The position numbers and the translations under genes were made by a program. Below, in pieces: positions 26,150-34,956 of a DNA stretch of 64,000 nucleotides (its first letter is position 1; every line of letters starts with the position of its first letter). The stretch lies in the NCBI RefSeq assembly GCF_003364255.1, contig NZ_NXLR01000010.1:1-64000 (forward strand), read 5' to 3'. Source of the stretch: Helicobacter marmotae (GTDB lineage: Bacteria; Campylobacterota; Campylobacteria; Campylobacterales; Helicobacteraceae). The notes beneath the pieces are model-generated. The model had not been told where the DNA came from and ran no database searches. It was given only the letters and a program-made list of their open reading frames with translations.

Positions 26150-27267
26150 GAGAATTCTATTCTACCTTTATCCTAGAGGCAAAAAGCATATTCACCTCCG
26201 TATCAGCTATGCTCATCATCTTTGGGGGCTCGCTGTTTTATTTATTTTTATACCCCACACCCTATTATGCTGATGTAGTAAGCCCGCAGAGAGTGGCGAT
26301 TGTAGATTATGATATGAGCAGTTCTTCAAGGGAGCTTATATCATTTTTAAGGGCTAGCCCACATTTAGAAATTGTGCAAATCCTAAGCCACCAAGAACAA
26401 GGGCAAAAACTTATAGAATCTCAAGCAATCTATGGGCTTATCATTATCCCCCATGATTTTCAAAAACATCTCTATGAACGTATCCCTCCAGTGGTGGCGA
26501 TTATGGCTAATGCCTCATATCTCCTTATTTATGGAGCTATAGTCAATGCAAGCACAGAAGCACTTGAGGCTTTTAACACACATCTTAAAAACAAGGCGCA
26601 AATACACGAGCATGAGATTCTCTCCCCTAAGCTAATTCCTCTCTTCAACCCCTCTATGGGCTATATTAACTACACGCTTGCGCCTATACTTATCTTTATC
26701 CTTCATCAAACACTTGTAGCAGGCGCAGGCATTATAGGAGGCACGCAAAATCAGCAGTTCGCGCAAGGCGTGCGGAACTACTACTCCAAAGCTAATCCCT
26801 TTGTGCTTGTGCTATCTAAAATTATGGTGTTTTTTTGCATTTATGTGCTGCTCTTTGCCTTTTATTTTGGCTTTGCCTATGAGTTTTATGGTGTATCTGT
26901 GCATGCGCATGTGCTTGATTTTTGGCTTTTTAGCATTGCTTTTATTCTATCAACTGCGGCATTTGGCGTGTTTTTTGGCACACTTTTACCCAAACGCGCC
27001 CTCTCCACGCAAATCATTATGCTTGCTTCTATGCCCATTGTGTTTTTACTGGGGTTTATATGGCAAGAGGCACAAATTGCCCCATGGGCTAGTAGTCTTA
27101 TCAGCTTTTTACCCGCATATCATGGCATTAATGGACTTTTAGAGCTTAATCAAATGGGTGCTAGCTTTGGCAGTATATGGGGGTATTTTGTAAGTTTGTG
27201 CATATTGGGGATTCTCTATAGTATTGCAAGTGCGCTTATCATTTACAAGAAAACATTGAGACTATGA
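26146..27267 (+). CDS. ABC-2 type export permease
   Basis: 373 residues: one N-terminal membrane helix (about 19-35), a periplasmic domain of about 140 residues (VAIVDYDMSSSSRELI...), then five helices in the C-terminal half ending in IYKKTLRL. This is the YhhJ/YbhS layout. No ATPase gene is adjacent. The start is GTG overlapping the glyS stop (GTGA). H. pylori has similar permeases (HP1486/HP1487). Substrate unknown. Its 3' end overlaps the convergent bioC by 6 bp. Confidence 0.8.
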   Translation: MREFYSTFILEAKSIFTSVSAMLIIFGGSLFYLFLYPTPYYADVVSPQRVAIVDYDMSSSSRELISFLRASPHLEIVQILSHQEQGQKLIESQAIYGLIIIPHDFQKHLYERIPPVVAIMANASYLLIYGAIVNASTEALEAFNTHLKNKAQIHEHEILSPKLIPLFNPSMGYINYTLAPILIFILHQTLVAGAGIIGGTQNQQFAQGVRNYYSKANPFVLVLSKIMVFFCIYVLLFAFYFGFAYEFYGVSVHAHVLDFWLFSIAFILSTAAFGVFFGTLLPKRALSTQIIMLASMPIVFLLGFIWQEAQIAPWASSLISFLPAYHGINGLLELNQMGASFGSIWGYFVSLCILGILYSIASALIIYKKTLRL

Positions 27268-27981
27268 TTTATAAACAAGCAGCATATAAATAGGGTGATA
27301 AGTAAGGGTGTTGTGAAAGCGCGCTTGATAGCACTCTAACATCTTTTTAGACAGAAAGGCTTTATGTGATAGGGCATTCACGCCTGTTTGCTTTAAATGC
27401 CTAAATACTTCAAGTGGCGAGGAAAACTGCAGGCAAAGCTTTTCTTCCTCTAACACAATAATCTCAAAATACCGCTCTAAAATCTCACGTATTGCTTCAA
27501 GGCTCAAATACTCTAAGCCATAATGTGTGATTTCCCTCACTTCTTGGCAGTTTGCCTGCCCAAATGTAGAGAGAAGACATAAGCCGTTGGGGGCAAGGAT
27601 TTGCCTAAGCTGCCCTATAGTTTGCCTAAAATCAAGCCATTGCAAACACGCATTTGAGGTAATTAAATCAAAGCGCATTTTCCATAAAGGAGTGCTGTGT
27701 ATCTCTGCTATATCAAAGACAAAATATCGCATATGGGGTATAAGCGAGGGGTTTAGCCCATAGTCATTTATATCGTTACATATATAGCTTTGATACCTAA
27801 TATGCCCACAAAGCAGCTGGGTAAATTCCCCATTACCCGCACCAAATTCAAAGATAGATTCAAACTCTAGCTTGCCATATAAACGCAGCATATCAAGCAG
27901 CTTATAGCGCATACGTCGCTGTATGGAGGCATTTTGCTCATAAGTATGCTTAGAGCGAACAAAGCGCTTTATATCAAACAC
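27262..27981 (-). CDS. bioC: malonyl-ACP O-methyltransferase
   Basis: SAM-dependent methyltransferase that caps malonyl-ACP to start pimelate synthesis. Motif I is IFEFGAGNGEFTQLL and a later segment ITSNACLQWLDFRQTI matches the BioC S-N-x-x-L-Q-W block. The family assignment is strengthened by the adjoining bioG and bioF. I choose the GTG at 27981, preceded by GGAAGAG; a TTG at 27993 without a ribosome site is the alternative. It overlaps bioG by 13 bp. Confidence 0.85.
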   Translation of the reverse strand: MFDIKRFVRSKHTYEQNASIQRRMRYKLLDMLRLYGKLEFESIFEFGAGNGEFTQLLCGHIRYQSYICNDINDYGLNPSLIPHMRYFVFDIAEIHSTPLWKMRFDLITSNACLQWLDFRQTIGQLRQILAPNGLCLLSTFGQANCQEVREITHYGLEYLSLEAIREILERYFEIIVLEEEKLCLQFSSPLEVFRHLKQTGVNALSHKAFLSKKMLECYQARFHNTLTYHPIYMLLVYKS

Positions 27982-28604
27982 AACTCTTCCCAACTACTAA
28001 AACTAAAAAACACAAAATGCTCTTCTTCAAGCAAATTTATATTTGAAAAACACGCACACAAAGCCTTTGGAGGGAAAATTTTATCCTCACAACTTGCATA
28101 AATTTTATCCCAAACAAAGTCCCTCTCATCTTGCTTTTTGACAAACTCAAACAGGCTTTCAAGCTCTTTTTTGAGACTTTCTTCTTCCTTAAAAACAAAA
28201 TCCTTTGCTTTGATCAAATGCCTACCAAATAGAGCCTTTTTAAAATCGCTCAAATTAAAGCTTTTCATTGTTTGCATAAAAAGAACAGGGTGAATGCCTT
28301 TTTGCTTATCAATGCCAAAATTTGTGCCATTAATGGCGATTTTTTGCTTGATTTTTGTGTTGATATTTGTATTTTTTAAAAGCTTGGAAGCCACGCAAAC
28401 CCCCATAGAAAAGGCTATTAAAGTAATATTTTCAAAATCTTTTAATACATTCTCATCAAAGCTAAATTGAGTATAATCATACACCATTAGCACACTGCAT
28501 TGTGAGCTTAAATGTGCAAAATGGCTAGGGTGGGAGGCAAAGCCTGCAAAAAACAAAATCAAATCTTTATTTTGCGAAGCGTGATGTAAAAAATGCGTTT
28601 TCAT
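27969..28604 (-). CDS. bioG: pimeloyl-ACP methyl ester esterase, BioG type
   Basis: Alpha/beta hydrolase that removes the methyl cap from pimeloyl-ACP methyl ester. The nucleophile elbow is IAFSMGVCVA (Ser in A-x-S-x-G form, about residue 77), and the N-terminal LILFFAGFASHPSHF gives the oxyanion region. BioG replaces BioH in many Campylobacterota. It lies between bioF (4-bp overlap) and bioC (13-bp overlap), a tightly coupled operon. Confidence 0.88.
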   Translation of the reverse strand: MKTHFLHHASQNKDLILFFAGFASHPSHFAHLSSQCSVLMVYDYTQFSFDENVLKDFENITLIAFSMGVCVASKLLKNTNINTKIKQKIAINGTNFGIDKQKGIHPVLFMQTMKSFNLSDFKKALFGRHLIKAKDFVFKEEESLKKELESLFEFVKKQDERDFVWDKIYASCEDKIFPPKALCACFSNINLLEEEHFVFFSFSSWEELCLI

Positions 28605-29737
28605 AAGATGTCTAATACCTTTTCTAAATCTTCTATCTCAAGCCCTGCATGGAGTGAAAAGCGGATTCTAGCAGCATTTTTAGGCACGCTTGGAGTTTTA
28701 ATAGCGGGAGCAAAAATGCCATTTTTAAGTAAAATGCTAGAAATTTCCCCTACTTTTTCATTAGAGCCACAAAGCAAGGAGACAATATAGCTTTGCCCTA
28801 GCATTTCACAACCCTTTTTTTGCAAATTTTGCCTAAAATAATTGCTTAAATCATATAGATGCTCCCTTTGGGCTTGAAAATTTGCAAGATTGCTAAACAC
28901 AAAATGACTCCAAGCCACATTTAAAGGTGGCAGGGCTGTGGAGTAGATAAAGCCTCTTGCTTTGTTGATAAAAAATGCTTTAAAATCCTTGCTTGTAATC
29001 ATACAAGCCCCCACTGAAGCAATAGCCTTACCAAAAGTAAAGACCAAAAAGTCAATCTCCCCCTCAAGTCCCAAGCTTTTCACTAACCCCAAACCGCTTG
29101 TATCAAAGCAGCCCACAGAATGTGCCTCATCAACATAAAGCAAAATATTTTTATAAGCCTTTTTAAGCCTTACAAGCTCCATAAGTGGGGCAAAATCCCC
29201 ATCCATACTAAAAAGTGCCTCACTCATAACAATGATATGTTCATAATTTTTATGATGTGCTTCAAGTAAAGATTCTAAATGCGTTAAGTCATTATGCCTA
29301 AAACGCAAGAATTTTGCCCCCCTCAAGCCGTCAATAATGCTTGCATGAATGAATTTATCCGCGATAAAAAGTGTGTTTTTTAGCGTGCCCAAAGCCGCGA
29401 TACAAGAGAAATTTAAATGATAGCCGCTATTAAAATGCAAGATTTCTTTATTTTTAAAATGCTTTGCAAGGCTAGATTCAAACTCCTCATAAATGCTAAA
29501 ATTCCCGCTTAAACTCCTAGAGCTTGAGCTTGAGAGATAAAAATCCTCTGCCCTTAAGCTTTCAAAAAATGCTTGTTTTAAGCCTTCATTTTTGGCGAGA
29601 TTTAAATAATCATTACTTGCAAGATTTAAAAGCTTTTTTTTATCTTTATAGACAAATTTCCCCTGATGAGTGAGAGTGCTTAGAGTGCGGTAATTATCCT
29701 CTGCTTTGAGTTTGGCTAAAATGTTTTTAGTGGGCAT
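28601..29737 (-). CDS. bioF: 8-amino-7-oxononanoate synthase
   Basis: PLP enzyme joining pimeloyl-ACP and L-alanine. The 378-residue protein has the family N-terminal block LLNLASNDYLNLA, the HFNSGYHLNF region, VDEAHSVGCFD with the PLP-binding Asp, and the Lys site in FVLFGKAIAS-like context (FTFGKAIASVGA). First gene of bioFGC. A decayed piece of a second bioF copy lies at 40481-40622, on the other strand. An eight-T run near the 5' end is too short to call a phase-variable tract. Confidence 0.93.
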   Translation of the reverse strand: MPTKNILAKLKAEDNYRTLSTLTHQGKFVYKDKKKLLNLASNDYLNLAKNEGLKQAFFESLRAEDFYLSSSSSRSLSGNFSIYEEFESSLAKHFKNKEILHFNSGYHLNFSCIAALGTLKNTLFIADKFIHASIIDGLRGAKFLRFRHNDLTHLESLLEAHHKNYEHIIVMSEALFSMDGDFAPLMELVRLKKAYKNILLYVDEAHSVGCFDTSGLGLVKSLGLEGEIDFLVFTFGKAIASVGACMITSKDFKAFFINKARGFIYSTALPPLNVAWSHFVFSNLANFQAQREHLYDLSNYFRQNLQKKGCEMLGQSYIVSLLCGSNEKVGEISSILLKNGIFAPAIKTPSVPKNAARIRFSLHAGLEIEDLEKVLDIL

Positions 29738-29807
29738 GGGTCGATCTTATTGAATTAAAATTATATTATTGGCTTTAATTTTTTCTATAAGTTTTCTTGT
29801 ATTCATA

Positions 29808-30704
29808 CTAAAGATCTTTAAATAATGATTGTTGCCCCATAAATTGAGTATCAACCATCTGAGTAACATTATAATTCTTAACAAGCGATTCTTTTATCGA
29901 ATTTCTATTATTTTCACTCGCTCCTAAATGATAAAAATGTTCAACAATATCGATATTAAATTGCCCCCATAGGGTTGTCATGTAAACATTTTGCCTATAT
30001 TGATTACTATGCCAAGTTGAGAGCATAAACTTTGCTTGTGTTTTAGATAAAACATCATAAAGTTCTCGTTCTTTGCTTTCGCTCCATGCATTAAAATAAT
30101 CTGAATGCCTATCAATATAAGGAGGGTCGCAATAAATAAAATCTCCTTCTTTGGCAGATTCTAAACTTTCTGTAAAATCACAGTTTCTAAATTCATAATC
30201 ATTAATTTTTAGCAATTTGCTAACCCAATCAATCTGATTGGTTATTTTGGTAATATAACTCTGTGAAAATCGATTGTCTTTCTTACAAAAAGGCACATTA
30301 AAACCTCCTTTGGAATTAAATCGCATTAACCCATTAAAGCAACTACGATTTAAAAATAAAAAATCAAAAGAATTGTGCGTTTCGTTGAATCTTTCTCGTA
30401 CTGCAAGATAATGTTTTTGCCCATATTTTTGCAAAAAAGAACCCTCTTTGTTAAGATATATTTTCATAGAATTTTTAGTGATAATTTCATTTTGAATATT
30501 TTTATAAAAGCGGATAATATGCGGATTATTATCACTAAAAATAGCTTTTTTGGGGGCAATATTAAAACCCACAACACCGCTACCCATAAATGGCTCAAAA
30601 TAAGTACCGCTATTTTTATCCCATTGCAAAAGCCTTTGAATATCTACAACCAACTTACTCTTAATGCCTTGAATCTTAAGCGGTGGAATTAGCACATTAT
30701 TCAT
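29808..30704 (-). CDS. Type II N6-adenine DNA methyltransferase, M.EcoRV-like (D12 class)
   Basis: Alpha-class (D12) methylase of 298 residues, the same length as M.EcoRV and alike throughout from memory of that sequence: PPLKIQGIKSKLV, EPFMGSGVVGFNIAPK (motif I), FLFLNRSCFNGLMRFNSKGG, IYCDPPYIDRHSDYFN (motif IV DPPY), STWHSNQYR and HFYHLGASE. It would protect GATATC by methylating adenine. It overlaps the endonuclease gene by 8 bp. It lies between bioF and a DUF262 gene, inside the restriction-rich zone. Confidence 0.88.
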   Translation of the reverse strand: MNNVLIPPLKIQGIKSKLVVDIQRLLQWDKNSGTYFEPFMGSGVVGFNIAPKKAIFSDNNPHIIRFYKNIQNEIITKNSMKIYLNKEGSFLQKYGQKHYLAVRERFNETHNSFDFLFLNRSCFNGLMRFNSKGGFNVPFCKKDNRFSQSYITKITNQIDWVSKLLKINDYEFRNCDFTESLESAKEGDFIYCDPPYIDRHSDYFNAWSESKERELYDVLSKTQAKFMLSTWHSNQYRQNVYMTTLWGQFNIDIVEHFYHLGASENNRNSIKESLVKNYNVTQMVDTQFMGQQSLFKDL

Positions 30705-31491
30705 TGTTTCCCCCTAGTTTTCCCCTATATGCAAGATATTCTTTAAGCTTGGTAATTTTCTTAATATTACCTTTGGAATCTGCAATATTGATCTGTCCAT
30801 AATTAATCCAATAATCATCAAAAATCTCTTCGCCTAATTCCGAAAAAGTACCTTTTTCACTAAGAATGTCATTGATATTTTTAATACTTCCTATGTTTGC
30901 AGTATTTCCACTACCACTAGAATCGCTTGCAATTTTATATTTTTCAACAAAAAAGAAATCGAGATTTTTAATGGCAGATTGAATGCTTCTTAAGTCTTGT
31001 AACGTATATTTTTGTAATTCATTAACAATAACTCTATCATAAATGACACCCAAACAAAAATGCCCTAGGTATTCTTTATAGGGGAATTGAATATTTTTAT
31101 GCGATTCTCTATTTCTAAAATATTCTCCATGAGAACCTAATGTAAAGCCATTGCAAAGTGCTGGGTTATTTTCAATACGATATGTTGTTTTTAAATCTAC
31201 AGCAAATTTAATGTGAGAATCTATCTTTGAAACGAAAGATAAGTCGGGATAATAATTTTGATGATTAGGCAAAATGACATTGAAATTGTATTGCATAGCA
31301 AAGTCTTGCACAAATTGAAAGATATGAATTTCTAAAATTTTGGAGATAATTTTAGTGTCATTAGAAATGCTAAAAATTGTCTTGTTTATATCAATAAATC
31401 CTTTAATTTTCCATTCATTGTTCTCGCAAATTTGTTCCTTGAGGTTCTGTAAGAATTTCCTAAAATAATTTTTAAAAATTTGCTTATCCAT
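30697..31491 (-). CDS. Type II restriction endonuclease, EcoRV family (predicted GATATC)
   Basis: 264 residues counted from ATG 31491. The catalytic triad is conserved with EcoRV spacing: Asp83 (in QNYYPD), Asp99 and Lys101 (in FAVDLKTTY), matching EcoRV D74, D90, K92. The DNA-recognition R-loop is kept as SGSGNTANIGSI, and the FTLG..., IQFPYKEYLGHF and DYWINYGQ blocks also match. One Thr of the loop is Ala. An ATG at 31515 overlaps the -10 box, so 31491 with AAGGGTC upstream is preferred. Gene order is endonuclease then methylase from the same promoter. Confidence 0.87.
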   Translation of the reverse strand: MDKQIFKNYFRKFLQNLKEQICENNEWKIKGFIDINKTIFSISNDTKIISKILEIHIFQFVQDFAMQYNFNVILPNHQNYYPDLSFVSKIDSHIKFAVDLKTTYRIENNPALCNGFTLGSHGEYFRNRESHKNIQFPYKEYLGHFCLGVIYDRVIVNELQKYTLQDLRSIQSAIKNLDFFFVEKYKIASDSSGSGNTANIGSIKNINDILSEKGTFSELGEEIFDDYWINYGQINIADSKGNIKKITKLKEYLAYRGKLGGNNE

Positions 31492-31507
31492 TCTTGACCC
31501 TTCATTT

Positions 31508-31535
31508 TTTATCATTATAGCAACTTAGTTTTATG
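31508..31535 (-). promoter_or_regulatory. shared promoter cassette, copy 1 (EcoRV-like unit)
   Basis: On the minus strand the stretch reads AAAACTAAGTTGCTATAATGAT, with a perfect TATAAT -10 box at 31514-31519. The same block precedes the orphan methylase (34896-34921) and the TaqI-like methylase (38855-38877). The TSS would fall about 15 bases before the endonuclease ATG. Confidence 0.7.
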
Positions 31536-31667
31536 AAATGCTTATCGCATTGGCTTATTCTGGTGGTAATTAAACTTTAATATTTTAGAATTTCTAAAAC
31601 AGAATCTTGCCTCTCTTTTTCCTCCCAAATACTCCTCCTTAAGAGCTATAGCATAAAAATACACAAA

Positions 31668-31704
31668 GCATTAAAAAATCGTTTTTTTTTTTTTTTAATA
31701 TACT
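31668..31704 (+). promoter_or_regulatory. phase-variable promoter cassette with T15 tract, left copy
   Basis: A 37-bp element: GCATTAAAAAATCG, then fifteen T (31682-31696), then AATATACT. TATACT (31699-31704) is a good -10 box about 36 bases before the DUF262 start codon. The T-run ends two bases before it and so fills the spacer and -35 area, where length changes would alter promoter strength. An identical element lies inverted at 48105-48141 before the second DUF262 gene. Confidence 0.72.
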
Positions 31705-31739
31705 GGGTAGAAATGATTAAAAATCGCAAGGGGTGTAAA

Positions 31740-33530
31740 ATGGATTTTTTTAAACCAGACAAGGAGTGTGTGGCGGAGTTGCTTGGGGAAGATAAAAGAA
31801 AGTTTATTATCCCTGAGTACCAAAGACCTTATCGTTGGGAGAAAGATCAATGTGAAACACTATGGAATGACATTATGCGAGTGTTTGGTGATAGCGAAGA
31901 TGATGAAGGCAAAGATATTGAAGAATATTTTTTGGGCTCTATTGTTGCCTATGAAAACGAAAACAAAGAGCTAGAAATTATCGATGGACAACAGCGCATT
32001 AGTACTTTTATTTTGCTTTTTAGAGCATTTTATGAATGTTTTAAGACCGAAGATAAAGCAGATGATTATTTTAAAGATTTTGGCAAATGTATTTGGGATT
32101 ATGAAAGAAACGTAGGTTTTTCTTATGATGCAATGCGCTTAGAAAGTAGAGTAGCAATAAAATCTGATGTGGAGAGTTTAAGAGCAATTTTAAGCAAAGA
32201 CATAGATATTGATAACCTCAATAGGGAGTCTTTGTATGTGAATAATTATCTTTTCTTTTATGAAAAGCTTCGAGAGTTTAAGCAAAATAAATCAGGGAGC
32301 TGGATAAAACTTTGTGATTTTGTTTTAGGAGAAAGGCTTTTTATTTTACGTGTGGTTTGTGATAGCCAAGAATCAGCAATGACTATTTTTAATACTCTTA
32401 ATTCGCGCGGTATGCCTCTTAGCAGTGCAGATATTCTCAAAGGACATATATATAAAGAGAAGAAAAATAAGCAACAAAACACTGAAGAATTTGTAAAAGA
32501 TTGGCAAGAGTTAGAAAGTATTGTCGAAGATGATAAAGAAATTAAAGACGTTGATTTTTTCTTTTTGCAATATATGCACATCATAAGGGCATTGAACGAT
32601 GATTATGATACAACCACACCGGGTGTATTGGAGTTTTTTACCAAAAAAGATAGTAAGGATAAAAAAGATAAGAAAGCCACAAAATATGGAGCAAATGATG
32701 GGTGGCTTTTTAAAGATAAAACTATACCTTTCATTATGGATTTAGCAAAATTTTGGGCAAAACACCAAAACTATTTGAGTGATTTATCTTGTCGCTATAT
32801 AAGTATTTTGTATCTTTTTGAAAATACAAGTTGGAAAAGTTTTGTGAGTTGTTTAGTTTGGAAAAATAAAGATTACTTTAATAAAAGCGATGAGTTTGAT
32901 AAAGAGGGATTTAGCAAGGATTTTGATAGGCATTTGCTAGAGCTCATTAAACATATAACCTTACCACTTTTGAACAATAATGCAGGCACAAGTGTAATGA
33001 ATGATATTGCTTTTAGACTGAATGCAAATGTATTGCAAGAGAGGGACTTGTATTCTAGTTTTGAAAATTTTGAGCACAAGTACAGCTTTCCAACTTTTGA
33101 AAATTTCAAGGAGTTTTGTTTTTGTCTTAAAAATCCAAGAAAAATGAAATATCTTTTATATCTTTACGCCTTTATTTATAGTGATTTTAAGGAGAATATA
33201 GAAGTCTCAAAGTTACAAATAGAGCATATCTTGCCGCAAAAATGGCAGGGATATGATTTTGATGGCTGGACAGAAGAACTCCATAAAGCATACTTAGAGC
33301 AAATTGGCAATAAAATTTTGCTTGATGGTAAAACAAACAATAAATGTAGAGACAATTTCTTTTCATATAAGAAAAGATTCTATAAAGAAAACGCAGATGA
33401 ATCCCTAAAAGAAATCAAAAACTTAGCTGAAAGAGTGTCAAACACTTGGACTAAAGAAGATATAGATGAGAGAAGTAAAGAAATGTATCAAAGATTGCAG
33501 AGATTTTTTGATAATAAAACAAAAGGTTAA
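31740..33530 (+). CDS. GmrSD-like DUF262/DUF1524 restriction protein, left copy
   Basis: A 596-residue protein with an N-terminal DUF262 (ParB/Srx-like) domain: FIIPEYQRPYRWEKDQ near residue 23 and the nucleotide-handling IIDGQQRISTF near residue 81. The C-terminus is a DUF1524 His-Me/HNH nuclease with IEHILPQKWQGYDFDG and IGNKILLDGKTNNKCRDNFF. This layout is that of GmrSD/BrxU-type Type IV restriction enzymes that cut modified DNA upon NTP use. Start ATG 31740 has GGGGTG upstream; an ATG at 31713 lies near the expected TSS. Faces inward in the zone, mirrored by a paralogue at 46224-48071. Confidence 0.85.
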   Translation: MDFFKPDKECVAELLGEDKRKFIIPEYQRPYRWEKDQCETLWNDIMRVFGDSEDDEGKDIEEYFLGSIVAYENENKELEIIDGQQRISTFILLFRAFYECFKTEDKADDYFKDFGKCIWDYERNVGFSYDAMRLESRVAIKSDVESLRAILSKDIDIDNLNRESLYVNNYLFFYEKLREFKQNKSGSWIKLCDFVLGERLFILRVVCDSQESAMTIFNTLNSRGMPLSSADILKGHIYKEKKNKQQNTEEFVKDWQELESIVEDDKEIKDVDFFFLQYMHIIRALNDDYDTTTPGVLEFFTKKDSKDKKDKKATKYGANDGWLFKDKTIPFIMDLAKFWAKHQNYLSDLSCRYISILYLFENTSWKSFVSCLVWKNKDYFNKSDEFDKEGFSKDFDRHLLELIKHITLPLLNNNAGTSVMNDIAFRLNANVLQERDLYSSFENFEHKYSFPTFENFKEFCFCLKNPRKMKYLLYLYAFIYSDFKENIEVSKLQIEHILPQKWQGYDFDGWTEELHKAYLEQIGNKILLDGKTNNKCRDNFFSYKKRFYKENADESLKEIKNLAERVSNTWTKEDIDERSKEMYQRLQRFFDNKTKG

Positions 33531-33577
33531 AGCCTGCCTAGGCAACACTTAACACACATCACCCATAAAGGAATGCT

Positions 33578-33810
33578 ATGAATGCGGAGAATTTACAATC
33601 TGTGCTTAAAATCTTACCCAAAGACTTTGAATTTCGTGCAGTCTATGAAGAGAAGCTTCCAAGCCTTTCTTCAAAGCAGGTGCTAATATCCGCATAGATT
33701 ACTTTATTATGAATTTAGGGAAAAATGATTACAGCTTCTCCGACAAGGAGCATGAGGAACTACGCGAGATTCTTTATACTAAAGAGGTTTTAACTCTATT
33801 AGAGAATTAA
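33578..33810 (+). pseudogene. small frameshifted gene remnant
   Basis: An ATG at 33578 with AAAGGA upstream opens a frame of 39 codons ending in a stop at 33697. The adjoining +1 frame continues with GANIRIDYFIMNLGKNDYS... to a TAA at 33810. The two parts join near the run TCTTCAAAGCAGG, consistent with one small gene of about 77 codons broken by a one-base change. I do not recognise the product. It fills most of the gap between the DUF262 gene and the orphan methylase; the rest (33811-33957) shows nothing clear. Confidence 0.45.
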
Positions 33811-33957
33811 TATAGCCCTCTGATATAGCCATCCTGCATTGAGCTTATGCCTTTAATACTAAAATGCAAAGTTCATATTAGAAGAGAAGTTGTGTTCTCA
33901 GCTCTAGCAGAGGCAATATTTGAGCAAAGAGTTAATCGCTTAATTTATTCATATTTT

Positions 33958-34878
33958 TCATACCTTATTTATTCTATTTTTGGCAATTTCAAAATATTTT
34001 TGCTCAATTTCATAGCCTATAAATTTTCTTTTATTTTGTAAGGCTGCAAGGGCGTGAGAACCACTCCCCATAAAGGGGTCAAGCACAATTTGCCCCTCTT
34101 GTGTAAAAAGTTTAATCAAATGAGAAATCAAACACACAGGTTTTCTTGTAAAATGTGCTATTTTCTCATCACTTTCATTTTTACGACTTTGCTTAGAAAC
34201 CTCCATTACATTACCCGGAAATTTGCCATCTAAGCTTTCTTTAGTGTTCATAAGCCCTAATTTGTATTGTTGCCAATTTTGCACAAATGTACCCACTTTT
34301 GGTTTTTGAGCCATTACCATAGGCTCAATTTGAGGCTTAAGCTGAGGCGTTTTATAACCCTCTAACTCTTTTGTTAATAATTCTTTTTGTTCCTCGCTTA
34401 ATGTTTTGTCTTTGCGAATAAAATGAGTTTGTGAAAAAGCTTTCGCCTGCCCTTCGTATTTCCAGGCAAGCATATCTCGTATTTCAAATTCTGCTAAATC
34501 TAAACTCATAGCCATTCTGTGATAAAGCCTTGCTTGCGAAAATACTATGCAAAATCCACCGGGTCTTAAAACTCTATAAAATTCTTTTGCCAAAAGATTC
34601 ATAAAATCTTGCAATCTTTGCCCTTGATTTTTATCAAATTTCATACCTACAGGCAAACCCCCTATTACACCACTTTTTGCTGCTTTATTTTGCAAGTTTT
34701 TATCATTCCATTCATCGCCCATTCCGTCTATAAAATAGGGTGGGTCAGTTACGATAAAATCTACACATTCATTGGGTAAATCTTTTAAACCAATGCGACA
34801 ATCTTGCTTATAAATTTGAAAATTTGAAGTTATGAACTTATCATTCTCATAAGAAATATTCTCAAATACCTTTGTCAT
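33958..34878 (-). CDS. orphan beta-class DNA methyltransferase
   Basis: 307-residue-class methylase with the catalytic motif early (VTDPPYFID, about residue 46) and the SAM motif late (LDPFMGSGSHALAAL, about residue 268), the beta order used by N6-adenine or N4-cytosine enzymes. No endonuclease is adjacent: the left neighbour is a small pseudogene, the right neighbour bioA. I use ATG 34878; a GTG lies one codon earlier. It is read from the shared promoter cassette. The target site cannot be told from the sequence. Confidence 0.82.
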   Translation of the reverse strand: MTKVFENISYENDKFITSNFQIYKQDCRIGLKDLPNECVDFIVTDPPYFIDGMGDEWNDKNLQNKAAKSGVIGGLPVGMKFDKNQGQRLQDFMNLLAKEFYRVLRPGGFCIVFSQARLYHRMAMSLDLAEFEIRDMLAWKYEGQAKAFSQTHFIRKDKTLSEEQKELLTKELEGYKTPQLKPQIEPMVMAQKPKVGTFVQNWQQYKLGLMNTKESLDGKFPGNVMEVSKQSRKNESDEKIAHFTRKPVCLISHLIKLFTQEGQIVLDPFMGSGSHALAALQNKRKFIGYEIEQKYFEIAKNRINKV

Positions 34879-34895
34879 CACTCTACCCTTTACTT

Positions 34896-34921
34896 TTTAT
34901 CATTATAGCAACTTAGTTTTT
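34896..34921 (-). promoter_or_regulatory. shared promoter cassette, copy 2 (orphan methylase)
   Basis: Minus strand AAAACTAAGTTGCTATAATG then ATAAAA, with TATAAT at 34902-34907. Nearly identical to the copies before the EcoRV-like endonuclease and the TaqI-like methylase. Confidence 0.68.
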
Positions 34922-34956
34922 GTAAAATAGCGCCTTATTTTACAAAAAGGAAAGTG

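Noticed and set aside
29625-29645. T8 run in bioF as a phase-variable tract
   Set aside because: Eight bases is common in AT-rich coding sequence and the gene is intact; similar runs occur elsewhere, for example near 12155.
33847-34041. Plus-strand 64-codon frame near the orphan methylase
   Set aside because: Its second half is antisense to the methylase C-terminus and it has no ribosome site; the first part may be old gene debris.
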